A stretch of 64,000 bases of DNA, from assembly GCF_002575655.3 (NCBI RefSeq), contig NC_053039.3, positions 378,549,633-378,613,632 of the forward strand, read 5' to 3'. Below, piece by piece: positions 10,546 to 21,581 of this stretch. Under the pieces are notes generated by a model. It ran no database searches. It was given only the letters and a program-made list of their open reading frames with translations, and was not told the origin of the DNA. The first letter of the stretch is position 1, and each line of letters starts with the position of its first letter. The stretch is from Aegilops tauschii subsp. strangulata. Its lineage: Eukaryota > Streptophyta > Magnoliopsida > Poales > Poaceae. The translations under genes were made by a program, and so were the position numbers.

Positions 10546-13500
10546 GCACTGCGGCCAACCTCCTATGTCCGCCACCCCATCCTCCACCTTGCCGGAGCCG
10601 CTACCCCTACCCCGCCATCCACAAGAGATGGACGTCTCTCATCCACGGCGCTGGACCAGGATCCTTTCATCGCCTCCTCTCGCTTCATCGGCGCCGTCGT
10701 CCACCTTGCCGTTGCCGCTCCTATGACCGCCTCGTCCACGGCAACAGGATATATCCCCCGACCCGGCCGTCTGTCGTCTAAAGTCTTCTTCGCCGCCGCC
10801 GACAGCCATTGCACTCGCAGCACCCTCAATGTATCAGCATAGGCCTACACGGCATCGCAAGAGAGGTGGTACTCTTCCATATGTGCTTAAGTTATTGATC
10901 TCACCCGAAAAATAGATCGTAATTTATTTACTGTACTTTTCTTGTCCCTACCAAATCGTAGTGGCTAGTTGAAAGCAAACATTGGTTGCGAAGTAGCTTT
11001 GTCCGGTTTGCACCTTCAGATCCGCCATGGCACGGGCACTATACTCGTAAAGCTTATGGTTTCCCCCCTTTATATTCACTACCATCATCGTAGGTGCTTC
11101 GTGTCGTGCTAGCACTGCTCCTCAAGACCTCAACCCAAAGCTTACGTGTTGAAATACGAATCTGATATGATGCTCATGTCACTAAAACAGAGAACGTTTA
11201 ATTGGTCACCTAATGTTCCTATATTCGTTTCGAAAAGCATGTGCGCCACCCACTGGTCCAGCTAGTTCCACTTTCCTGATTTTTCTCTTGATGCTTAGGG
11301 TTTTCCCCTTTTATCTACTCTACTATGATCTGCGTAGGTGCTTTCTGTCGTACTAGCATTACTTCACCCTTCAAGCTAAACAACACAACACTCAGAATTT
11401 GAAAGCTTAGTTGTTCAAATATGATTGTGATATGATACTGATATTAGTTAACCGACACATTTAATTGGTTAGCTAAAGGTCCCACTTGAGTTTCCAAATG
11501 CATGTCGCGACATATAGAGAGATAGCATAATTGCATTTCTTTGTCACTTGTTGACCGTACTTTCTTGTCCATACCAAATCTTAGTTGTTATTTCAAAGCA
11601 AACATCGGTTGCTAACTACCCTTTGCGCGGTTTGCAGCTTCAGATCTGCCATCCCACTGCCACGGTCAACACTGTACTCATCATGCTTATGTTTTCCCCA
11701 TTTTATGATGACCACAATCAGCCTACGTGGCTCGTGTCGTAATAGCACTGCTCCACCCATCGAGCTAAACAAGCTTAGTTGTACAAATTCATATCTGATA
11801 TTATTGTTGATATTAGTAAAACTGAGAGATGTTTAATTGGTTAGCTAAATGTTCCTACTTTAGTTTTGAAATGCATGTGAGCCACATATGGAGAGACCGG
11901 AAAGAATAGTATTTCTCTGTGCGCTCTGGTTCATCATGGGTGGCCAACCGACATTGTATTGAACGACTTGTAATATCTTCAATCTGCTTGCTCTTCTGCT
12001 CTTCTTTAAGATGATACTCTTCTCTTGTGGTCGACTAGTCAGGTCGAGTTGTTCTCCCTTAGTATATTTTGAATCTGTCAGGTCAGGTCGACTTGTTCTT
12101 CTTTACTATATGTTGAAGCTATCATCTGCGAAGTGTCATCACTTCTGGAGCTCTCATATTTTGAGTAGTAGGCCACATTATATTAATGCACACAACAAAT
12201 TACAGCATGCATGGCATCTTTTAAAAGAATTGCAGAGATAGCACAAAGGGGTTTACAGGGAGGCAGTATTGGATTAGAATCACTTCTGCATTACAAAGAA
12301 AATCTCACTTGTTTTTATGTTTTCATGCATGTCAGATATTGAACATTATCAAAATGAATATGAGAATGGGCGCACGAGAGGAATATTGCAGAACGATCCA
12401 CTGGCTAACAAACTTGGCATGGTGGAGGATGGCCTATCTTATTCACCCATCAAGGTGCTTGCTCTAATTTTGCAAAGTTGTATTGGTCGCACATATTTTG
12501 CATCTGACCTCTTGCATTACTTCTACTTTGTTACACCATCTGCTTAGTTTAAGCATCATATATGAGTATATGCCATACCTATCCATTTTCTGTACCTATT
12601 CCATGTGTCGTCACACTATGTTTTTCCAGTCAAATGTTGTTATTTCGTAATAGATGTCCAAAAGGAAGAGGGTGAGTGCAGATCCTCAAGGAGTACAAAC
12701 TAGGTATTTGGAAAAGGTAGTGATACCTGTTAAATCAGATAGATCAGCAGCCACAGAAAACACGGGCCCAACTGTACCACACTTTACCCCTACTCCAGTG
12801 GCCAAACCCCTATTAGAATTGCTGGGAGCCCAGCGTCCGGTACTGTCTATGATATCAATTCAAAATTTGAACTCCTAAATTTCTGCTTGTGCCTTACCTT
12901 CTCTCTTGTATGAAAACTAATTTCAGATGAATCTCCTTGCTCAAAGAATCATACGATCTCAAAACAATAATGGGCTCTGCATTGCTCTTGTCAGTACCTC
13001 TCTCCCTTTTGCCTTGTAACGCTGTACTTAATTAATTGCTATTTGATTATGTATCATCAGTCTGCACCTGAGCTTCATTATCCTCTGTTTCTTCCAATAT
13101 TATTTGATCTATATTTACTCTTTGCAAAATGTAGAATAATGGCAACGCTTATAAAGAATTTTCTTTGGGAATTTATTGAATTATCCTTCCATCAACATGG
13201 AGAAGGGCTTTGTCCAGCCCGTGTTAACATGTAATGTAAGTTCATCCTTCTCAAGCCTTCAAACTTTGTTCTAGTATAGATTTGGATAGGCATCATTTCC
13301 TCCACTGCTGTTTGCTTTGCTGTTTACATCTGATTGGATGTTTGCAACAACTACCAATTTCAAATTCTAGTTGTAAAAACATGTTCCTTATGCCGAACAG
13401 ATCCATTTATTTGCTTATATAATTGTGAAACCTGTTACGTGTCTCCTTGTTTCTCTTTCAGACTCGTATCTCTTACGCCAGGCAGAACTTTAGGGAAGAT

Positions 13501-13698
13501 AGTGAGCCAAACCATCTTGAGGACAGCGAGATGACCCCAAGGTCCTGTCTTGATGAAGACAGTGAGTTGAAGCTACTCACCAGCAGGTGTGAGACAACCT
13601 CTGTGCAGTCGCTGCCTCAATCAGTTCGACTTCTTCAGTCTCAACTAAAGCGGAAAGGCTTGCTTCAGCTCAGCTCCGACTTGAAGTCAAAGATGTAA
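10473..13698 (+). pseudogene. CACTA copy A, gene-like unit 2 (TNPA-like, degraded)
   Basis: A GC-rich leader (10,473-10,830) is followed by large introns and exon-like blocks. The block at 12,334-12,452 reads DIEHYQNEYENGRTRG after a CAG acceptor, matching the position of DIVHSHAEHVEKKRR in copy B. The block at 12,654-12,878 begins MSKRKRVSADPQGVQTR and contains FTPTPVAKP, parallel to FTPTAMD and LTPTPAD in copy B. The terminal exon at about 13,461-13,698 has LEDSEMTPRSCL and QSVRLLQSQL, matching LEDSEATPKSCL and ESVRFLESQL in copy B. The transposase-like central exons of copy B are missing or unrecognisable, and the C-terminal coiled coil is cut short. It is probably non-functional. Confidence 0.5.
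10921..11885 (+). repeat. Three diverged tandem repeats within CACTA copy A unit 2
   Basis: Units lie at about 10,921-11,245, 11,275-11,515 (partial) and 11,545-11,885. Shared landmarks are CTTGTCCNTACCAAATC, GCGGTTTGCAGCTTCAGATC, a TTTTCCCC(C/A)TTTTAT block, GTCGTNCTAGCACT and TTTAATTGGTTAGCTAAA. The region behaves as intron sequence that has been duplicated twice. Confidence 0.65.
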
Positions 13699-13999
13699 TG
13701 AAGATGTCACAGGACTGCCGTGCGCACCATCATGCCTTAAATCTAGGGTTGATGCATCTATCGTTGACACAACTGATGTCTACTCAGCTTCTTCAGCTGT
13801 TTGGGGGGGCCGACATGGCCAGGCCTAGTGCCTTCTGAAGTGCTCTTAGTTTTGTATATTCTTTTGTCGGTGCGTTCATTTGCACTGGTGGCGAACTTTG
13901 ATGCCCAGTGGATGTAATATGTGTGATAGCCGTGATAGCCTAACGTAAGTTGCTTGCTTATTTATTTCCTTGTTGTCTTGTTTATTTGTTTGCTTGTAG

Positions 14000-15389
14000 T
14001 CATTGCAGTTCTTTTTCCGCGGTTTGCTAGTGGCTGCAATAACCTATTTTTTAAAACTTGGCCACAATAACCATGGGCTAATATTTATTGTAGTGACACT
14101 AGGCCTCCTACGGGCCGTAGAAACAGTGGGCCTTCTACGGGCCGTAGAAACAGTGGGCCTTCTATGGGCCGTAGAAACAATGGGCCTTCCACGGGCCGTA
14201 GAAACAATGGGCCTTCTACGGACCGTATCATCAATGGGCCTTATACGGGCAGTATGATCGATTGGCTAAACATGGGCCAATAACAGGCCGCATTATGGCC
14301 GTAAACGGGCTAGAGTTGGAATCGTCCGTTCATGGGCCTACCATAACGGGCCATTGTTAATAGGCCGTATTTGATGACGCTATGAAAACGGCCCAACGTA
14401 TTAATGGACCACAAACGGGCCGACTGTAACCACGGGCTGAATTTGGCCCACAAGCAGAAAATGACAGTAACGGTCCGTGAGTAAACGAATGCTGGAAATG
14501 AGCCCAAGAATAAATGGGCTCTGAGAAGGCCGAAAGATAACATGGGCTGGAAACGGCCCAATGGAATAACGGGCCGTTAATGGGTATAAAGTGATACACT
14601 GTTCATTATGGGTCAGTTTCACCACGGGCCGTTCATGGGTGTAAAGTGATACACTGTTCATTACGGGCCAGTTTCACCACGGGCTGTTAATAGGCCAAGA
14701 GTTACATACGGCCTCATATGGGCCGAAAGACGTCATGGGCCATACATGGGCCAGAAGTGAAAACAGGCTGGAATCATATTGGGTGGCCCAGATGACGCTA
14801 CTGGGCCTAATTCGGATAGGGCGTAACGGGCCTTGGGTTAGCGGGCTGTAAATGGGCTATATGCGAACAGGCCGTTAACAGGCTTTACATGGGCCGGCCC
14901 GCCACCTTTTGACCAAGTCAAACGGGCTGGCCTTTTCACAGGAATGGGCCTCTGTTGGGTTGCGCCACGTGTCGACGTATCATAGGCGCCTTCTGTCCAA
15001 TGAGTGGATGACATCTGTCCCGACGATGAGTCGACACGTGTTTCCTCCGGCCAATGATGATTTTACACATGCAAAATCCCCATTGGTCGGGGCTGTTAAC
15101 GGGTTATCGGATTCAAAACCCGACCCGATAGCTTAACGGCGTTCCGTTACGGTGGATGCCACGTGTCGGTCACCCTTGACAAAAGCACTTCTGTGACGCG
15201 GGATTTATCGTCATGGAAGTGGACACTTCCATGATGATAATTTTGGTAATGTCATGGAACACTTCTACGACAGCACAGGTATGACTATCTTGATTCTGTC
15301 ATAAAATCGTCATGGATGTACATGCATGACAGAAAATGCGACCTACTGTGACAAACACGTATCATCACGGAAGTGTATTTTTTGTAGTG
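14000..15389 (+). repeat. CACTA copy A subterminal region and right terminus
   Basis: Five 27-bp units (about 14,111-14,245), each GGGCCGTAGAAACARTGGGCC plus CTTCTAC-type ends, lead into dozens of dispersed GGGCC/GGCCC motifs up to about 14,990. A conserved stretch with two CACGTGTCG motifs follows, then the terminal 25 bases ending TTTGTAGTG at 15,389. In this superfamily, subterminal repeats are binding sites for TNPA-type proteins (family knowledge). Confidence 0.75.
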
Positions 15390-15454
15390 TATGAAGTCCA
15401 CTGACCGTATTTTTACAAATATACAGTGACAGACAGTGTATTTATCTCGTTTGA

Positions 15455-16148
15455 AATTAAGCCATATTAACCGGAAAGGAGGCAGTATGGACTAGCATTA
15501 CTTTGCTGTGTCCCGTCAACTTGCCGAACAAGGAGAAGCTTGCAGGACGGGAGAAGCTTGCGCGCGGTGGCTCACAGGACAAGGAGAAACTTTTGACTAA
15601 TGCAAGCTCTCCCTCGCTCAGGCGGTGGACGTGCAACAGTTAATTCGGTGTCAGATTGCCAGAAGCATACACTATACTAGTACTAGTAGTATTGTTCGAC
15701 TTCCCGAAGAAGCGAACAACCAAGCGCAAAGTTTACTATATCATTAATAATGGCCCCACCTTTTGTCTCACATAGTATGTGTAGTCTGAAATGCCGGGCG
15801 TGCAGCGGGCGGTGCCCTCGGTCGACGCGCCACTTCAACGGCGGAAGCAGTGAGAGGTCGCGTCGCCCTGACTTGTCATCAATGTGGAGCGGCGGGCTCA
15901 GCTGGCGCCGAGCGGGAAGTTTTCGATTTTTGATTCAGTTGATGCGCTGCTACCATCCAATATTCGCGTGTGGTTTTTCCTAGAATAAAGAAAAGGAGGT
16001 ACTCCTACTTATGTTACTCCCACTATGGCTAGCCTTGCGCTTGGCTCTTCGCCTCTTCCGGAAGTCGAACAATAATTGTGGTATGTATTATACTATATTA
16101 GGAACCAGATGGAGGAGCGTCTGCACTCTTATTATATTTTAAAAATGT
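15455..16148 (+). repeat. Duplicated low-copy segment, copy 1 (interrupted)
   Basis: From ATTAAGCCATATTAACCGG through CGGTGTCAGATTGCC to AGCGCAAAGTTTA it matches 16,492-16,770. A tail with GGAGCGTNTNNACTCTTAT at about 16,110-16,148 matches 16,805-16,847. About 340 bases (15,745-16,085) are present only in this copy. Confidence 0.7.
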
Positions 16149-16149
16149 G

Positions 16150-16491
16150 ATAAAGCAATCTTCAACACATTTGGTTCTTAATGGAAGTTGATTGCATGGA
16201 ACACTCGCCACAATTCTCGCTTAATTCTGGCTCAGATCCTTTTACAAATAGGAGCGCTCGGTAATATTTCCTCTTTTTTTGTTATTCAGTATGTAAACAG
16301 GTCAGCAAACCTTGCGGCGCATCTTTGTGCAAACCGTGCTTGCTGCACTTTGAATGTGGCCGAGAGCTGGCTAAATACCTCGCTTCCTTCTTCTTTTTTT
16401 GCAAGGTACCTCGCTTCCTAGTGACCAGTCTCTTGGCTGATCGTCCTAAGAATGCTTATATATGAATAAAGCTCTCTCATTTACCTGCAAA
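16150..16491 (+). mobile_element. LINE 3' end with RNase H-like tail
   Basis: The plus-strand frame 16,188-16,421 reads FFVIQYVNRSANLAAHLC...CCTLNVAESWLNTSLPSSF, the C-terminal pattern of the RNase H-like domain (RVT_3) in plant LINE proteins, where an aromatic/hydrophobic strand is followed by N..AHxLA and a W(L/M) motif. The stop is followed by AATAAAGC and an A-rich end at about 16,486-16,494, as expected for a LINE 3' UTR and tail. It is severely 5'-truncated, which is usual for LINE insertions. It sits between the two duplicated segments. Confidence 0.55.
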
Positions 16492-16847
16492 AAAGATTAA
16501 GCTATATTAATCGAAAAGGAGGGAGTGTGGACTAGCACTACTTTTTGGTGTGTCCCGTCAACTCGCAGAACGAGGAGAAGCTTGTAGGACAAGGTGAAGC
16601 TCGCTTACGCCTTTTGACTAATGCAACCTACCCTCGCCCAGGCGGTGGACATGCAGCAGTTCATTCGGTGTCAGATTGCCACAGGCATACACTGTAGTAC
16701 CCAACATGCGGAGTACCATCATTGCTCGACTTCACGAAGAGGCGAAGAGCCAAGCGCAAGGTTTATAGTTGTACGAGTAGTACTACTACTAGAATCGCAT
16801 GGTGGAGCGTTTATACTCTTATTTTATTTTAATCTCTGATAAAGTAC
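16492..16847 (+). repeat. Duplicated low-copy segment, copy 2
   Basis: Second copy of the segment at 15,455-16,148, without the internal 340-bp insertion. The match is about 85-90% by eye. Confidence 0.7.
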
Positions 16848-17298
16848 ACATTTATTCGGGAGAAGGGCGGAAAACGGCAGCCCAAAGGTAGTGTTAAAAA
16901 ACATCGAACATGTAATGATAATATCGATCAACCATGCTCGAATATATCTTGGCCTCCGTGCGAGCCCGTCTGTGTGTTCTCGCTCCTCGTCTCTCTCAAG
17001 GAACGGCGGGTTGGCCATTTTGCCATCAATTGAGATCGGTTTGCTCACACTCTGGTCCCACATGTCAGTGATATGCCAAGAGGAAGTGCATTGACCGACT
17101 GGCCATACGCGTACTTGGTTTTGCACCTTCAGGCCATGCTTGGAATGGTTGTCTTTCAATACGGAGGCGTATAATTTACACCTGTAAGTTACTGGCTGCT
17201 GTGCAAATTCCAGCCGGAATTGAAACGACGGGTGCAGGTGTGTATTTTTTACAAGTGTATTCAAAAGAGAAACGGTGATCCAAACAGGGCATCATACT
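16848..17298. other. Low-copy stretch with an unassigned minus-strand frame
   Basis: A 146-residue minus-strand frame (17,264-16,824) is open but shows no known domain, no splice pattern and no clear start context. I do not recognise it and would not call it a gene on this evidence. The plus strand is also partly open. Confidence 0.25.
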
Positions 17299-17350
17299 AC
17301 TCCTCCCTCCGTCATAGTTTACAGGGCACGCTTCATTCTGATGCATTTCC
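17299..17350. repeat. Stowaway-type MITE terminus, fragment
   Basis: CTCCCTCCGTCATAGTTTAC followed by AGGGCACGCTT is one terminus of a known Triticeae Stowaway type. No matching right end follows. Confidence 0.45.
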
Positions 17351-17504
17351 ACCACCAGAGAGACTTTGGAGCGTATTGATGGTTGCTTCTTCCGAGCAAC
17401 TTACAGTGGGAAAGGTGGGGCTTATGATTTGACTACTCATTACTAGTACTCACTATTAGTGTGGCGCAACAACCGGGCTGAGTCTCCCAGGCGGTTGTGC
17501 ACTA

Positions 17505-17654
17505 CTACCTCCATTCTTAAACATACTACAGAGTATTTGTCTTTCTTGAGATTTCAACGAGTGGCTACATACGAAGCAAACTGAGTGAATCTACACTCTA
17601 AAATATGCCCAATTGAAATTTGTAAAAAAGACAAATATTTAGGAACGGAGGAAG
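17505..17654. mobile_element. Stowaway MITE, 150 bp, complete
   Basis: It begins CTACCTCCATTCTTAAAC and ends AAATATTTAGGAACGGAGGAAG, forming inverted repeats, and is flanked by TA on both sides (17,503-17,504 and 17,655-17,656). Internal sequence with ATTTCAACGAGTGGCTACATAC is that of a common Triticeae Stowaway family (Tc1/mariner). Confidence 0.85.
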
Positions 17655-18196
17655 TATAATTTTGTGCATGGCACATGGACCCGGATGCTGAAGAGGCTTC
17701 TGGCAATGCTATCAAGATTCCAACATTTGTTTACATAATTGACGTACCATACAAATAATTCTCCAGTGACACGAAATTGTACAATGCTCTGAGCTTTCAG
17801 CTTTTGTTTCGTGTGTCTTGCCATCGATGCTCTTTCGTAAACAATAAAAAACTAACTTCCTTGCTAATGCATCTCAATGATTAGCAGATCAGAGCTAATA
17901 TTTACATCAAAACTGAAGACAAAGTTGTGAGAAGGTGTTAAATTAAAATTGATCCATGCTTTCATTGGCAGCAACGTCCTCCCAGCTCTGTCTAAATCAA
18001 CAAGGCATGTTGGGAAAAAAAGTAGTTGTCTGGAGCATGCAACATTCCGATCATTTTGTGCAGTTCCACTAAAATAGAGCTGAGTGTCCCTGTTCCAAAG
18101 ATATTAAGTGTGATTACGATAATAGAGGACTGCTGATGAAACAATAAACACACAAATAGAAGCCGGTCACCTTTGCAGTCTCTCTTAAGACTAACT
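17655..18196. other. Low-copy flank left of the outer gypsy element
   Basis: No repeat terminus and no recognisable gene. Before the gypsy insertion this was continuous with 40,410 onward, so any gene here would now be split by 22 kb. Confidence 0.4.
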
Positions 18197-18744
18197 TGAT
18201 GAAGCCATGTACCTAAGGTAGGGTCATAGGCCTGACCTAGACACCCTCCCCAAGGACATCACCCTAAAACCAGAAGCATTCGAAGGGTACCATCATCCAC
18301 TCGACAAGAGACATTCCACTCGGAAGAATCAATGTCACTCGACCGTCACAGAAACCACTCGACTACAGAAGATCTAAAGTCACTCTACACAGCAACGGTC
18401 GGGCGTTTACTCATAGACTTAATTATCATTTATAACACTTTATTGCGGACGTTACCTATAACGCTTCCTCTTTATGAACATTGAACCCTGTGTAACGGAG
18501 GGGAGCTGGGGTCCTGGCGCACTCTATATAAGCCACCCCCCTCCTCTGGGACAAGGGTTTGCACCCCCTGTAACTCACACGCGCATAATCCAGTCGACCG
18601 CCTCCGGGATCCGAGATGTAAGGCTATTACTTCCTCCGCGAAGGGCCTGAACTCGTAAAACTCGCGTGAACAACGTCACCATAGCTAGGATCTTGCCTAA
18701 TCATACCTACCCCCCATTCTACTGTTAGTCTTAGATCCACGACA
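18197..18744 (+). repeat. 5' LTR of outer gypsy element
   Basis: TGATGAAGCC...ATCCACGACA, 548 bp. A TATA box (CTCTATATAAGCC, about 18,521) is followed by a CCACC/CCTCC-rich leader. The sequence just inside (GTTGGACCCCACCGTGG) is the presumed primer-binding region; I could not assign its tRNA. Confidence 0.92.
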
Positions 18745-18817
18745 GTTGGACCCCACCGTGGGGCAGGTGTCTTAGCGACTTGTTGGAGAAGTTGCGATTT
18801 TTCCGATTCCCATTATC

Positions 18818-21581
18818 ATGGTTTCCGGCGGAGGATTGGCTGAGGGCCGCGAGATCCATCTCGGCGCGCTCGTGTTCGTCGCCTACGACTCCGCTTGGCT
18901 CCAAGAGGCTCCACTCGACGTCGAGGCGCTCCCCGTCCGCGGGGCAACGCACTTTCACGCGTGCGTCTGTTGCGTCCTTCTTCGGCAGCCGTCGACTCAG
19001 TATCGGTCGGCTCCTATGGTGTCCTTGCTCCCCGCTGTTCGCCGGCGCAAGCATTCTGGTCGGTCGCGGCTCTAGCGGTGGGTGAGGCATGCGGCGGCCC
19101 GGCAATCGGCCACCCAGCAAGTCACGGCAATCGAGCCCGACGAAACTCTACGGCCTGTTCGACCTGTCGACTGGCTCCGTCGAGACTGCATCCGAGTGCG
19201 ACAGCAGTGACCCCACGGCAGAAGTCCTGATGGTCAACGGACCGCGCAGTCCTCCTGGCTTCCCCCGTGACGACGGTGGCGATGGCGGTGGTGATCCGTC
19301 GCAAGTCCACGAGGAGTACCGCCCCGAGCCCCTCTCTTCGCAGCAGAGAGAAGAGCTTCGCCGCCGCAACATGGATGCACCTCACAATCCTATCGTTGGA
19401 GAAACCCCCGAGGCCCGGGCCTTGGAGGAGGCACGCCTGGCAAACTTGGCTGAGCGCACTCGACTAGAGAACCTCCAGCACGCACTCGACGAGCGTGCTC
19501 GGGAGCGGATTCCTGAGTCCAGTCGACGACAGCTTTTTCCGCCTCCAACTCAGGTATACCGAACTCCGATTTAGAATCTCACAGCTGCAGCCTGAATAGC
19601 AGAGTCAATTCAGCCTTCCCAGTGGGAAGCTGGCAGAGGTTTGATGCAGATCCGGGCTTTACTCCGGGCAGCAGGAGAGCAGAACACAGCAGTATCTCAG
19701 TCGTGGAATAGGATTCATAGCAGATCTGTGATGGCAGACACAGTTCAGTCGGCTCACGGCCCAAGATCGCCTCTGAGGCGTGAGGGATGTGGAGACCGAC
19801 GAGATCAGTACAGAAACCGAGAGCAGTATGATCACCGACTAGACCAAAATGACCGTCGTCCAATGCCCACGCCTCCCCCGAGGAGTGGGTCATATGTGCC
19901 TCGGCAGCATGATGACAGACGCCCTCACAGTGGCGGAAGAAGAATTCCAGTGGACCCGAGAGAGCCAGGCTTTGATGCGAGATCTATTCTCGTTCAAGGT
20001 CTGGCTGACAGGAACAGGGCACACAGAGAAGGCCATGACAGAGATTATCCGACTGGCAGCAGAGTGCATGTTTCAGGTCCAGAGTGCTTTAGCAGAGCCA
20101 TCAGGGCAGCAGTGATTCCTCCCAACTTCAGGTTGGCGACTGGAGTCAGCAAGTTCACTGGTGAGTCCAAGCCTGACACTTGGCTTGAGGACTACCGAGT
20201 GGTTGTTCAGATCGGTGGCGGCAATGATGAAGTGGCCATGAAGCACCTTCCTCTGATGTTGGAAGGCTCGGCCAGAGCATGGTTGAATCAGTTAGCACCT
20301 GGCACCATATATAGTTGGGAGGAACTTTCTCGAGTGTTTGTTAGAACCTTTGAAGGTACATGCAAACGGCCAGCAGGGTTAACAGAGTTGCAATCCTGTG
20401 TGCAGAAACCGAATGAAACCTTGAGGGATTATATCCAGAGATGGATCACATTGCACCACACAGTGGAGAATGTGTTAGATCATCAAGCAGTTTGTGCCTT
20501 CAAGGAGGGTTTTAAGTATCAAGAATTGAACCTGAAGTTCGGTCGGACTGGAGATATGTCCCTGAGTCGGATGATGGAGATCGCCACCAAGTACGCTAAT
20601 GGTGAAGAGGAAGACCGACTACGGAGTGGCAAGCACAAAACAAGCGCCCAAGAAACTGGAGGAGGGAATTACAATCGGAAACAGAAATGCAAGGCCGAAC
20701 CAGCGGCTCCTAGTGAAGCTTTTGTTGTGTCTCAAGGAAAGTTCAAGGGGAAGCCCGAAGGGCCGTGGAACCCCAAGAAAGTGAAAGATCAAGATGGAAA
20801 TTATGTGTGGGATTTACCATGCCACATTCACACCAAAAAATATGAAGAGGGTAATCTCATTTACCCTAAACACACCACTCGACAGTGTCGGCTCCTGATC
20901 CAGCAGTTCCGAGAGAAACAACCCAAGGAGAAGGAAAAGGAGTCGTACAAGGGTGAGGATAAGGAAGAAGATGATGATGGTTTTCCTAACATCAATTCCA
21001 CTCTGATGATTTTTGCTGATGTTGAAAGCAAAAGTCGACTGAAAGTTATCAACAGAGAGGTTAACATGGTTGCTCCGGCAACACCAAGTTATTTGAAGTG
21101 GTCCCAGACCGCCATCACATTCGACCAGTCTGACCATCCAGCACATATAGCCACCCCTGGGGGGCAAGCGCTGGTGGTTGACCTAGTTGTTGAAGGCACT
21201 CGACTGACTAAAGTGCTGATGGATGGTGGTAGTGGCCTGAATATCATGTATGCTGAGACCTTGAAGGGAATGGGCATTCCAATGTCCAAGCTTAGTGAAA
21301 GCAATATGAGTTTCCATGGCGTCATACCTGGAAAGAAGGCCGAATCACTCGGCCAGATTGCCCTTGATGTGGTTTTCGGTGATTCCAAGAATTACCGCAA
21401 AGAAAAGTTGACATTTGAAGTAGTGGATTTCCAGAGTGCTTATCATGCTACTCTGGGTAGGCCTACCTATGCACGTTTCATGGCCCGACCATGTTACGTG
21501 TACCTCAAGTTGAAAATGCCTGGTCCTAGAGGAGTGATCACTATCACTGTCAATCGGCAGAAGGCAGAAGAGTGCTTCTAG
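18818..21581 (+). pseudogene. gag-protease region of outer gypsy element
   Basis: Gag packages the RNA; the aspartic protease processes the polyprotein. The N-terminal part (18,818-19,574) crosses at least two frames and two in-frame TAG stops (about 19,572 and 19,597). The remainder is open for 646 residues (19,641-21,581). The Retrotrans_gag domain is at residues ~195-290 (LEGSARAWLNQL, then ETLRDYIQRW). A basic, low-complexity linker follows. I see no CCHC knuckle. The protease motif is at residues 526-532 (LMDGGSG, D528 catalytic), in the DGGS form usual in this grass gypsy group. The C-terminus has LKLKMPGPRGVIT, also found in F1 and F2, so the three elements share an ancestral gag-protease. 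Confidence 0.85.

Larger units (their letters stand above)
6931..15389 (+). mobile_element. CACTA (En/Spm) transposon copy A, non-autonomous, left end not found
   Basis: The right end at 15,389 reads GTGTATTTTTTGTAGTG, the inverted form of the CACTACAAAAAA terminus of Triticeae CACTA elements. Inside it are about 1.4 kb of GGGCC-rich subterminal repeats. Further left are two gene-like units with spliced TNPA-like features (7,050-9,461 and 10,473-13,698). No TNP2 transposase is visible, so the element would need help in trans. I searched by eye for a CACTACA left terminus with matching inverted repeats and found none; the left limit is where promoter-like sequence begins and is only a guess. 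It is homologous to copy B (about 44,000-51,459) across the last exon, 3' UTR and right end. Confidence 0.75.

Noticed and set aside
17940..18196. Similarity between the two flanks of the outer gypsy element (GTGCAGTTC...AAAA)
   Set aside because: Only short scattered matches with 40,570-40,640; not enough to call a duplication.
18780..19385. Several overlapping open frames on both strands near the gag start
   Set aside because: They overlap the GC-rich start of gag and have no independent domains; only the plus-strand gag reading is consistent with the element.
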